A program made the position numbers and the translations under genes. Under the pieces are notes generated by a model, which had not been told where the DNA came from, searched no databases, and saw nothing but the letters and a program-made list of their open reading frames with translations. Source: Chloroflexota bacterium (GTDB lineage Bacteria > Chloroflexota > Limnocylindria > Limnocylindrales > CSP1-4). Taken from it: a DNA stretch of 5,081 bases. Positions 1-5,081 of this stretch are shown here, piece by piece. The stretch is taken from the NCBI GenBank assembly GCA_021815005.1, contig JAKAHL010000172.1, positions 1 through 5,081 of the forward strand, in the 5' to 3' direction. How positions within the stretch are numbered: position 1 is the first letter of the stretch; each line of letters opens with the position of its first letter.

Positions 1-1073
1 ACGTGGACGACGCGTTCCTCGCCACCGCCCGCGAGCTGCTGGCCCGTCTCGGCGAGCGGACCCTCGTGGCGTCCGCGGCCCTCGGCCCCGGCAACCGGCC
101 GGGCGGCCTGGTCCTGCGGCGGGAGGCCAGCGCCCGGGGCCGCCTGCGCGACCGGCTGGGGGGCGAGCGGGCGCACGGCCTGGCCGTGGACGTCGCCCTC
201 CACGACCAGAACGCGATGAACGCCCTGGGCGAGCTGCGGGCGGCGGCGGTCGCCCCGGCCGCCGGCGCGGTGGCCGAATCGGCGGGGCACCTGCTCTCGT
301 TTTGCCGCCGCCTGCGGGACGAGGCCGCGTTCCTCGTCGGCTGCGCGAACCTCGACGCCGCCCTGCGGGAGGTGGGCCTCGCGACCGCGATGCCGGGGCT
401 GCTCCCGACCGGCGAGCCCGGCCTCGAGGCGGGCGCCATCGCGGACCCCTGCCTCGCCCTGGCGATCGGGGGCGGCGTGACCGGGAACGACGTCGCCTGT
501 GCCGGCGCGCGTTTGGTCGTGGTGACCGGCGCCAACGGCGGCGGCAAGTCCACCCTCCTCCGCGCCGTGGGCGTCGCGCGGATGATGCTGGCCGCGGGCA
601 TGCCGGTGGCGGCGGCCTCGTGTCGCGCCGCGCCGGCCGACGGGATCGTCGCGCACTTCCCCCGGGGCGAGGAGGGCGGCACGGCGGACGGACGGCTCGA
701 CGCCGACCTGCGGCGGCTGAGCGATCTCGTGGGCCGCGTCCGGCCGGGCAGCCTGGTCCTGCTCAACGAGCCGCTGTCCAACGTGAACGAGCGCGACGGC
801 TCCGCGATCGCCGATGCGGTGGTCCGGGGCCTGGTCGCGGCCGGCGTCGAGGTGTGGCTCGTCACCCACCACCACGAGCTCGCGGCCGGGCTCCACGCGC
901 GGCCGCCGGCGCCAGCATCGTTCCTCCGCGCCGAGCGGGGCGAGGGCGGCGCCCGCACCTTCCTCGTGACGCCGGCGCCGCCGCTCCACACCAGTTTTGG
1001 CGCCGACCTGTGGGCGGCCGAGATCGGCGCGTGGCCGGCGGGCCCCGACCCGGGCTCGCGTGCCGTCTCGTGA
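1..1073 (+). CDS. MutS-family ATPase, 3' part (N-terminus outside window)
   Basis: This is the C-terminal part of a MutS-like DNA-binding ATPase; the reading frame is open to the left edge, so the GTG at base 3 is probably internal. Residues are numbered from that codon. Residues about 91-130 resemble the end of the MutS core/lever region (ESAGHLLSFCRRLRDEAAFL). The ATPase domain follows: Walker A GANGGGKST at 176-184, Walker B LVLLNE at 251-256, then SNVNERDG at 259-266 and the switch motif VTHHHELA at 287-294. Walker B carries Asn255 where canonical MutS has Asp, while the catalytic Glu256 is kept. The protein stops soon after the ATPase fold, so the C-terminal helix-turn-helix and clamp-binding tail of canonical MutS appear to be absent. 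From memory, MutS-like proteins with an N-E Walker B form a branch separate from classical mismatch-repair MutS. The mismatch-recognition domain, if there is one, lies outside the window. ATPase fold: sure; role in mismatch repair: not shown. Confidence 0.88.
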   Translation, partial: VDDAFLATARELLARLGERTLVASAALGPGNRPGGLVLRREASARGRLRDRLGGERAHGLAVDVALHDQNAMNALGELRAAAVAPAAGAVAESAGHLLSFCRRLRDEAAFLVGCANLDAALREVGLATAMPGLLPTGEPGLEAGAIADPCLALAIGGGVTGNDVACAGARLVVVTGANGGGKSTLLRAVGVARMMLAAGMPVAAASCRAAPADGIVAHFPRGEEGGTADGRLDADLRRLSDLVGRVRPGSLVLLNEPLSNVNERDGSAIADAVVRGLVAAGVEVWLVTHHHELAAGLHARPPAPASFLRAERGEGGARTFLVTPAPPLHTSFGADLWAAEIGAWPAGPDPGSRAVS

Positions 1074-1082
1074 CGATGCGCA

Positions 1083-1105
1083 GGGCGAGTGGGGCGGGGG
1101 AGGGG
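1083..1105 (+). other. G-tract cluster, putative G-quadruplex
   Basis: Four G runs (bases 1083-1085, 1091-1094, 1096-1100, 1102-1105) are separated by loops of 5, 1 and 1 bases, which fits the G3+N1-7 quadruplex pattern on the non-template strand. A fifth run lies at 1116-1119. The cluster starts ten bases after the MutS-like stop and precedes the zinc-ribbon gene. The GGGGGAGGGG part also looks like a Shine-Dalgarno tract, but no usable in-frame start follows at the right distance. In such GC-rich DNA this could be chance, although the short loops make it a strong match to the pattern. Confidence 0.35.
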
Positions 1106-1164
1106 ACACGGCCACGGGGCAGCCGACGCCCCCCGGACGGCCGACGCGCGCGTGGCGGCCAGCC

Positions 1165-1956
1165 GTGAGGCGCCCGTTCCGCGTCGCGTGGCGCTCCGGC
1201 ACTCTCGGCGTCAAGGTGGACGAGTGCCCGGCCTGCGGGCGGGTGGGCCCCCACCGCGTGGAGCGGCAGTACCGCTGGCTGGAGCTGGGGCCGATCGGGA
1301 TCGTCCCGCTGGGCGTGCGCCACGGCCTCGAGTGCGCGAGCTGCTGGCACTGGAGCCCGGTGTCGTGGCGCACCGTGCGCCGCGGCGTCCGCGCGCGGGC
1401 CATGCCGCTGCCGGACCGCCCCAGGCCGGGCACGGCGGCGACGCGCGCCGCGGGCGGGCAGGCGCCCGACCTCGACCGGGTGGTCCCGGTGGGCAGCCGT
1501 GACGGCGGCACGGCCTACCTGGCGGTCTGGGCGGTGGCGATCGCGATCCTGGCGGGTTTGGCGCTGCAGCCGACCGGCAACGAGACCGCCCACGAGTCGA
1601 GCAGCACCTGCCTGGTGGTGGTTGGCCTCGCGCAGGGCCAGGCCGTGCCCACGCCGCCGATCACCGTGTCGGAGACGCTGTGCATCCTGCCGCACAACTT
1701 CGAGCCGCTGGCGCAGGTGCCGATCCGGGGCTTCGGGCCCGCGGCCACCGTGCCGCCCTACGCCACGGTCGCGGCCCAGGCCGCGGCCCCGTGCGCCTCG
1801 GCGTTCGCGACGGCCTTCGGTTCGCCCGCGCCCGGCGGGCCGGTGCCGCTCGTGACCGGCGCGGACTCGCGGGACTGGGCCCGCGGCGACCGGTTTACGT
1901 GGTGTGTCGCCGCCGACCCGTCCGAGCCCTGGCCGACCTCGGCGCTGCCGCGCTAG
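1165..1956 (+). CDS. Zinc-ribbon membrane protein with Septum_form-like outer domain
   Basis: This is a 263-residue protein, unnamed as far as I can tell. The N-terminal cytoplasmic part has two CxxC knuckles, Cys21/Cys24 (ECPACG) and Cys57/Cys60 (ECASCW), which form a likely zinc ribbon. A Pro/Arg/Gly-rich linker leads to one membrane helix at about 117-134 (AYLAVWAVAIAILAGLAL). The remaining ~120 residues should be outside and hold four cysteines (149, 173, 210, 247) that could form two disulfides. Spacing and residues in this part (LCILPHNFEPLA, then PCASAFATAFG, then DWARGDRFTWCV) resemble the Septum_form domain of actinobacterial membrane proteins. I chose GTG 1165 because recognisable sequence begins there; no good ribosome site precedes it. 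GTG 1060, overlapping the upstream gene by 14 bases, is the in-frame alternative and would add a low-complexity Gly/Pro/Arg stretch. Function unknown; a sensory or envelope role is a guess. Confidence 0.8.
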   Translation: MRRPFRVAWRSGTLGVKVDECPACGRVGPHRVERQYRWLELGPIGIVPLGVRHGLECASCWHWSPVSWRTVRRGVRARAMPLPDRPRPGTAATRAAGGQAPDLDRVVPVGSRDGGTAYLAVWAVAIAILAGLALQPTGNETAHESSSTCLVVVGLAQGQAVPTPPITVSETLCILPHNFEPLAQVPIRGFGPAATVPPYATVAAQAAAPCASAFATAFGSPAPGGPVPLVTGADSRDWARGDRFTWCVAADPSEPWPTSALPR

Positions 1957-1966
1957 CGACCTGCCA

Positions 1967-1987
1967 GGGCGGCCTCAGGCCCCCGCC
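1967..1987. terminator. Weak GC hairpin between convergent genes
   Basis: Only 18 bases separate the stops of the zinc-ribbon gene (TAG 1954-1956) and the flavodoxin gene (TGA on minus, 1975-1977). GGCC at 1971-1974 can pair with GGCC at 1978-1981 across a 3-base loop. GGC 1968-1970 can pair with GCC 1985-1987 past a 3-base bulge. There is no T tract on either side, so this is at best a weak bidirectional terminator and may be chance in GC-rich DNA. Confidence 0.2.
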
Positions 1988-2469
1988 AGCGAGCGGGCGA
2001 TCTCGAGGGCGTAGGCGCGGATGGCGGCCCAGTCGCGGAAGTCGCCGACGGGGTGCGTCCGCAGGATCTGCTCGTCGATCCCGGGGAACGCCGGGTCCAG
2101 CCGGCCCCCGAACGTGCGGTGCCCGCGGAAGGGCAGCTCGCCCATGGTCTCCAGGACATTGGCAGCCGGCGGCAGGTCTCGCGCAGCGAGGGCGCGGTCC
2201 AGCGGGCCGCTGCTCCAGAGCCACAGCGGGAGGGCGGCGAGCGCCGCGCGCTGCCGGGCGACGAACCGGTGGGCCGAGCGCTGCCAGTGGGCCGCGTACA
2301 GGGCGCTGCCCAGCACCACAGCGTCATACGGCGTGAGGTCCTTGGCGTCGGATACGGCTAGCGCCTCCGCCTCCAGGCCCGCCTCGAGCAGCGTCGCCGT
2401 GATCGCCTGGGCGATCTCGGCATTGGAGCCCATCTTGCTCGCGTACGCCACCAGCACTCGCGCGCCCAT
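1975..2469 (-). CDS. Flavodoxin domain-containing protein (Flavodoxin_5/HemG-like)
   Basis: This is a 164-residue soluble flavoprotein of the short flavodoxin type, expected to bind FMN and shuttle electrons in the cytoplasm. The sequence begins with a beta strand and phosphate-binding loop, VLVAYASKMGSNAEIA (residues 5-20), as in the family that includes menaquinone-dependent protoporphyrinogen oxidase HemG. Further family-like motifs follow: GSALYAAHW (54-62), PLWLWSSGPL (81-90), GGRLD (121-125) and GDFRDWAAIRAYA (142-154). There is no signal peptide or membrane segment. The ATG at 2469 directly precedes the flavodoxin fold and has an AAGGAGG site upstream; the frame stays open further upstream but only as Arg/Ala-rich noise. 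The gene converges on the zinc-ribbon gene and diverges from the acyl-CoA synthetase gene. No haem-synthesis gene lies nearby, so HemG activity is not supported by context; the redox partner is unknown. Confidence 0.87.
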   Translation of the reverse strand: MGARVLVAYASKMGSNAEIAQAITATLLEAGLEAEALAVSDAKDLTPYDAVVLGSALYAAHWQRSAHRFVARQRAALAALPLWLWSSGPLDRALAARDLPPAANVLETMGELPFRGHRTFGGRLDPAFPGIDEQILRTHPVGDFRDWAAIRAYALEIARSLAGA

Positions 2470-2480
2470 CGTGCTCGCGC

Positions 2481-2487
2481 CCTCCTT
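2481..2487 (-). promoter_or_regulatory. Strong ribosome binding site of the flavodoxin gene
   Basis: On the minus strand AAGGAGG lies 11 bases before ATG 2469. It is a full match to the anti-Shine-Dalgarno core, with a slightly long spacer. It sets the start of the flavodoxin gene, because no other start codon lies between the site and the ATG in that frame. Confidence 0.7.
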
Positions 2488-2570
2488 CCTGCCGCGCCCT
2501 GCCGGACGGGCCGGGCGGCGGTGCGCCCAATCTTGCCGCAGCCGGGCGTCGCGCGGCGCCGATGCGTCTA

Positions 2571-2584
2571 CGATCCGCTGATCG
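2571..2584. repeat. Small inverted repeat in divergent intergenic region
   Basis: CGATC at 2571-2575 and GATCG at 2580-2584 form a perfect 5-bp inverted repeat around CGCT. It lies in the 164-base region between the divergent flavodoxin and synthetase genes, 50 bases before the synthetase start. A regulator-binding site is possible, but the arms are short and could occur by chance. I found no convincing -35/-10 pair for either gene in 2470-2633. Confidence 0.2.
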
Positions 2585-2622
2585 CGCGTCCCCACTCGTC
2601 TGCGCGCACCCCTGCGACGTCC

Positions 2623-2626
2623 GGAG
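2623..2626 (+). promoter_or_regulatory. Ribosome binding site of the acyl-CoA synthetase gene
   Basis: GGAG lies 7 bases before ATG 2634. It supports that start over the in-frame ATG at 2562, which would add 24 residues with no family resemblance. Confidence 0.6.
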
Positions 2627-2633
2627 TCCCCCG

Positions 2634-4568
2634 ATGACCGACATCCAGCTGACGGAGTCCCAGCAGGCCGCGATCTCGGCCCTGATGCACAACGAGGGCG
2701 TCATCCCGCCGCCACTCGCGCTGGCCCGGAACGCCTACCTGCGCAACGACGCGGTCGAGCGCGACCGGGCGGCCAAGGATCCCGACGGCTTCTGGGCCGA
2801 GCAGGCGGCGCTGGTGGACTGGACGGAGCCGTACTCGAAGGTGTCGGAGTTCAACCCGCCGGACCACGCCTGGTTCCTGGGCGGCAAGCTCAACGCGTCG
2901 GCCAACTGCCTCGACCGCCACGTCCACGGCGACCGCCGAAACCAGGCGGCGCTCATCTGGATCGGCGAGGACGGGGAGGAGCACACCTACACCTACGCCC
3001 GCCTCTACCGGGAGGTCAACCGCTTCGCCAACGCGCTCAAGCGGCTCGGGGTGGCGAAGGGAGATCGCGTGGTGGTGTACATGCCCCTCGTCCCCGAGGG
3101 GATCATCACCATGCTCGCCTGCGCCCGGATCGGCGCCGTGCACAGCGTCGTCTATGCGGGGATGGGCACCCAGGCGCTCGCCAGCCGCATCGCGGACAGC
3201 GGCGCCCGAGTCGTCGTCTGCTCGGACTACACCTACCGGCGCGGCAAGCGGATCCCGCTCAAACCCACGGTGGACGAGGCGGTCCGCGACGACGCGAAGG
3301 TCGAGTGGGTTGTGGTCCACCGTCGCGGCTCCCGCCCGGGTGACGAGCCGGTCACCTTCGAGAGCGAGCGCGAGGTGGACTTCTACGACATCCAGGAACC
3401 GCGCGAGATCCACTGCGCGCCCGAGCCGATGGATTCCGAGGACCCGCTGTTCATCCTCTACACAAGCGGCACCACGGGCAAGCCCAAGGGCGTCGTCCAC
3501 GCGACGGGCGGCTACATGGTGGGCGTGACGTTCCTGGCGCGAGCCTTCTACCAGATCGGCGACCGGGACATCTACTGGTCCACCAGCGACATCGGCTGGA
3601 TCGTGGGCCACTCGTTCATCGTGTACGGGCCGCTGTCCATCGGGGCCACCGTGCTGGTGCGGGAGGGCGTGCCGGATTATCCCAACGCCGAGGTCACCTG
3701 GGAGCTGTGCGAGCGGTTCGGCGTGAACGTCATGTTCACAGCGCCCACCGCGATTCGAATGTGGATGAGCCACGGGCCCGACGCGCCGTCGCGCTACGAC
3801 CTCTCCCGCCTGCGCCTCGTGGCCTGCGCGGGCGAGCCCCTCAATCCCGAGGCGCACCGCTGGGCTCAGGAGCACCTCGTCGGGCAGGCAGACGGCATGG
3901 TCGTGGACAACTGGTGGCAGACCGAGATCGCGGGGCCCGTCCTGGGCACGCTGCCCACCTTCGAGGCGCGCCCCGGCAAGGTCGGCAAGGCGATGCCCGG
4001 GGTGGTGGCGGACGTGGTGGACAAGGAGGGCAACTCGCTGCCGCCGGGCCAGGGCGGCCTGCTCGTCCTGCGCCGCCCGCTGCCGTACATGCTGCGGACG
4101 GTGTGGGGCGACCACAGCCGCTACGCGAAGTACTGGGAGCAGCTGCCCGGCATGTACACCGCGGGCGATATCGCCGTGCGAGACGCGGACGGCTACTTCG
4201 CGGTGCTGGGCCGGGCGGACGACGTCATGAACGTGTCCGGCCACCGCATCGGGACCGCTGACGTGGAGGGCTCGCTCGTCCGGCACAAGGCGGTGGGAGA
4301 GGCGGCCGTCATCGGCCTGCCGGACCCGATCAAGGGCGAGCGCATCAAGGCATTCGTGGTGCTCCGCCGGGGCGTCGAGGCGGGCCCCGGCCTGATCGCC
4401 TCGCTCAAGGACCACGTCCGCCAGGACCTCGGTCCGATCGCCCAGCCTTCGGAGATCGAGGTCCGCGACAGCCTGCCCAAGACCCGCTCCGGCAAGATCG
4501 TCAGGCGCTACCTCAAGGCGGTCGAGATGGGCGAGGATCCCGGCGACCTCTCGACGCTGGCGGACTGA
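2634..4568 (+). CDS. acs: AMP-forming acyl-CoA synthetase, acetyl-CoA synthetase family
   Basis: This 644-residue cytoplasmic enzyme should activate a short carboxylate (acetate or propionate) with ATP to an acyl-adenylate and then acyl-CoA. Its length fits the Acs family (about 630-660). The N-terminal cap (FWAEQAALVDWTEPYSKV) is followed by the P-loop YTSGTTGKPKG (276-286), WIVGHS (322-327), AGEPLNPEA (399-407), DNWWQTE (425-431), GD at 511-512, Arg527, and GHR with Arg538. The C-terminal lid holds PKTRSGKI, whose Lys621 matches the catalytic lysine that is reversibly acylated in Acs proteins. Trp428 matches the Trp that limits acyl length (Trp414 in Salmonella Acs). Other pocket positions differ: Ile323/Val324 replace Val/Thr, and Ala399 replaces Val386. 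The usual Acs GGFS motif reads AGMG. A propionate-tolerant or divergent Acs subgroup is therefore possible. The start is set by GGAG 7 bases upstream of ATG 2634. Family certain; substrate not. Confidence 0.93.
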   Translation: MTDIQLTESQQAAISALMHNEGVIPPPLALARNAYLRNDAVERDRAAKDPDGFWAEQAALVDWTEPYSKVSEFNPPDHAWFLGGKLNASANCLDRHVHGDRRNQAALIWIGEDGEEHTYTYARLYREVNRFANALKRLGVAKGDRVVVYMPLVPEGIITMLACARIGAVHSVVYAGMGTQALASRIADSGARVVVCSDYTYRRGKRIPLKPTVDEAVRDDAKVEWVVVHRRGSRPGDEPVTFESEREVDFYDIQEPREIHCAPEPMDSEDPLFILYTSGTTGKPKGVVHATGGYMVGVTFLARAFYQIGDRDIYWSTSDIGWIVGHSFIVYGPLSIGATVLVREGVPDYPNAEVTWELCERFGVNVMFTAPTAIRMWMSHGPDAPSRYDLSRLRLVACAGEPLNPEAHRWAQEHLVGQADGMVVDNWWQTEIAGPVLGTLPTFEARPGKVGKAMPGVVADVVDKEGNSLPPGQGGLLVLRRPLPYMLRTVWGDHSRYAKYWEQLPGMYTAGDIAVRDADGYFAVLGRADDVMNVSGHRIGTADVEGSLVRHKAVGEAAVIGLPDPIKGERIKAFVVLRRGVEAGPGLIASLKDHVRQDLGPIAQPSEIEVRDSLPKTRSGKIVRRYLKAVEMGEDPGDLSTLAD

Positions 4569-4571
4569 TGG

Positions 4572-4599
4572 CATTCGCGGACGGTATCCTCGGCGAATG
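4572..4599 (+). promoter_or_regulatory. Inverted repeat hairpin enclosing the next start codon
   Basis: CATTCGC at 4572-4578 is a perfect inverted copy of GCGAATG at 4593-4599, and the second arm contains the ATG of the following gene. Inside, GGA 4579-4581 can pair with TCC 4587-4589 across a 5-base loop, leaving a 3-base bulge. The synthetase stop lies three bases before the first arm. In a read-through mRNA the hairpin would hide the start codon, which could couple or limit its translation; as DNA it could be an operator. No T tract follows, so it is not a typical terminator. Confidence 0.4.
4585..4590 (+). promoter_or_regulatory. Possible -10 element for a leaderless transcript
   Basis: TATCCT ends six bases before ATG 4597. 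This is the spacing seen for leaderless transcripts in actinobacteria and related high-GC bacteria, where transcription starts at or next to the start codon. No clear ribosome binding site precedes this ATG, which fits the idea. No good -35 hexamer is visible, and the element lies in the loop of the inverted repeat, so this is weak. Confidence 0.2.
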
Positions 4600-5081
4600 G
4601 CCGACCCCGTTCCGCACGACATTCGCCAGCTCGCCGACGAGCGCTCCCGCGCCCGCCGCGCCCGCGACTGGGCCACCGCCGACCGCCTCAAGGCCGAGCT
4701 GCTGGCCGCCGGCTGGCGCGTCGTGGACGCCGCGTCGCTGTACACCCTCGAGCGCCTGCCGCCCAAGGTGGTGGAGGTGGACGGCGAGGCCCGCTACGGG
4801 GCCAGCGACTCGGTGCCGTCCCGCCTGGGGGAGCCCGCCACCGGACGCGCGTCCGTCGTCCTCGTGGCCGACGAGCGGGAGGGCCTCGTGCCCGCCGCGG
4901 TCGCCGCGCTCCGAACGCACTCGCCTGACGCCCAGGTGGTCGTGGTCGCCAACGCGCCGGCCGAGCCGGTCGAGGCCGAGCTCGCCGCGCTGCCGGACGG
5001 CGCCGAGGTGCTTCGCCTGGCGCATCGGCTCGGCGCCGCGAGCGCGCGCAACGCCGGTCTCCGCCGGGCGACCGGGGCCGT
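4597..5081 (+). CDS. Glycosyltransferase family 2-like protein with CysS C-terminal-like segment, 5' part
   Basis: The reading frame starts at ATG 4597 and is open to the right edge (161 codons visible). Residues about 8-44, including LADERSRARRARDWATADR and a G-W-R-V-V-D turn, resemble the helical C-terminal domain of cysteinyl-tRNA synthetase (pattern R-x2-AR-x-A-x-D-x-A-x-AD-x-L). A linker of about 40 residues follows. From residue 86 there is a GT-A-like start: SVVLVADEREGLVPAAVAAL, a strand AQVVVVANAP (112-121), then HRLGAASARNAGLRRATGA (143-161), which matches the LG-x-A-x-ARN-x-G-x3-A-G signature of family 2 glycosyltransferases. The metal-binding DxD and catalytic base would lie beyond the edge. 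The donor sugar and acceptor cannot be told. The gene lies 28 bases after the synthetase stop, on the same strand, so co-transcription is possible. There is no signal peptide. The CysS-like segment might bind RNA or mediate contacts, which is a guess. Confidence 0.8.
   Translation, partial: MADPVPHDIRQLADERSRARRARDWATADRLKAELLAAGWRVVDAASLYTLERLPPKVVEVDGEARYGASDSVPSRLGEPATGRASVVLVADEREGLVPAAVAALRTHSPDAQVVVVANAPAEPVEAELAALPDGAEVLRLAHRLGAASARNAGLRRATGA

Noticed and set aside
302..1168. 288-codon plus-strand frame inside and past the MutS-like gene
   Set aside because: Arg/Gly/Pro-rich low-complexity translation, overlapping the clear Walker motifs of the other frame.
1076..1168. 30-codon ATG frame just after the MutS-like stop
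   Set aside because: Arg/Gly-rich, no family resemblance, and no ribosome site before its ATG.
862..1695. 277-codon minus-strand frame across the MutS-like and zinc-ribbon genes
   Set aside because: No recognisable motifs; Arg/His/Ala-rich composition typical of antisense frames here, and both sense genes are better supported.
2562..2633. Upstream in-frame ATG extension of the acyl-CoA synthetase
   Set aside because: The 24 extra residues do not resemble the family, and the ATG at 2634 has a GGAG at proper spacing.
4568..4600. ATG overlapping the synthetase stop (TGATG) as a coupled start of the next gene
   Set aside because: It is in a different frame from the glycosyltransferase-like sequence; the frame it opens gives no recognisable protein.
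2568..4766. 732-codon open frame on the minus strand opposite the acyl-CoA synthetase
   Set aside because: It is the mirror of a strongly supported gene in GC-rich DNA, where antisense stops are rare. Its product is a His/Val/Asp/Arg-rich mix without any domain, and it runs through two sense genes.
1..5081. A defence, mobile or otherwise new multi-gene system
   Set aside because: The genes fall in unrelated families, lie on both strands, and lack integrases, transposases, repeats or effector-type domains; nothing ties them into one system.

Overview
The window is very GC-rich throughout, and the third codon positions of the real genes are almost all G or C. Proteins are rich in Ala, Arg, Gly and Pro. 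Together with a protein resembling the Septum_form domain (common in Actinobacteria and some Chloroflexota) and a MutS-like ATPase with an Asn in Walker B, this suggests a free-living high-GC bacterium. An actinobacterium or a Chloroflexota lineage such as the Limnocylindria is most likely. That placement is inference; there is no rRNA or marker gene to settle it.

Layout, left to right. (1) 1-1073, plus: the 3' part of a MutS-family ATPase gene, cut by the left edge. (2) 1074-1164: a short spacer with a run of G tracts that fits a G-quadruplex pattern. (3) 1165-1956, plus: a single-pass membrane protein with an N-terminal four-cysteine zinc ribbon and an outside domain resembling Septum_form. 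(4) 1975-2469, minus: a small flavodoxin-domain protein, converging on gene 3 with 18 bases between the stops. (5) 2470-2633: a divergent intergenic region with no clear promoter. (6) 2634-4568, plus: a full-length AMP-forming acyl-CoA synthetase of the acetyl-CoA synthetase family. (7) 4597-5081, plus, cut by the right edge: a family 2 glycosyltransferase-like protein with an N-terminal segment like the C-terminal helical domain of cysteinyl-tRNA synthetase. Its start codon lies inside a perfect 7-bp inverted repeat just after the synthetase stop.

The genes look like ordinary chromosomal housekeeping and accessory genes, not one pathway. Only the synthetase and glycosyltransferase genes (28 bases apart) have spacing that suggests co-transcription, and their functions are not obviously linked. 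I see no mobile element, CRISPR array, RNA gene, toxin-antitoxin pair or defence cassette. The most unusual points are two domain architectures (zinc ribbon-TM-Septum_form-like, and CysS C-terminal-like plus GT2), the acyl-pocket substitutions in the synthetase, and the hairpin over the last start codon.
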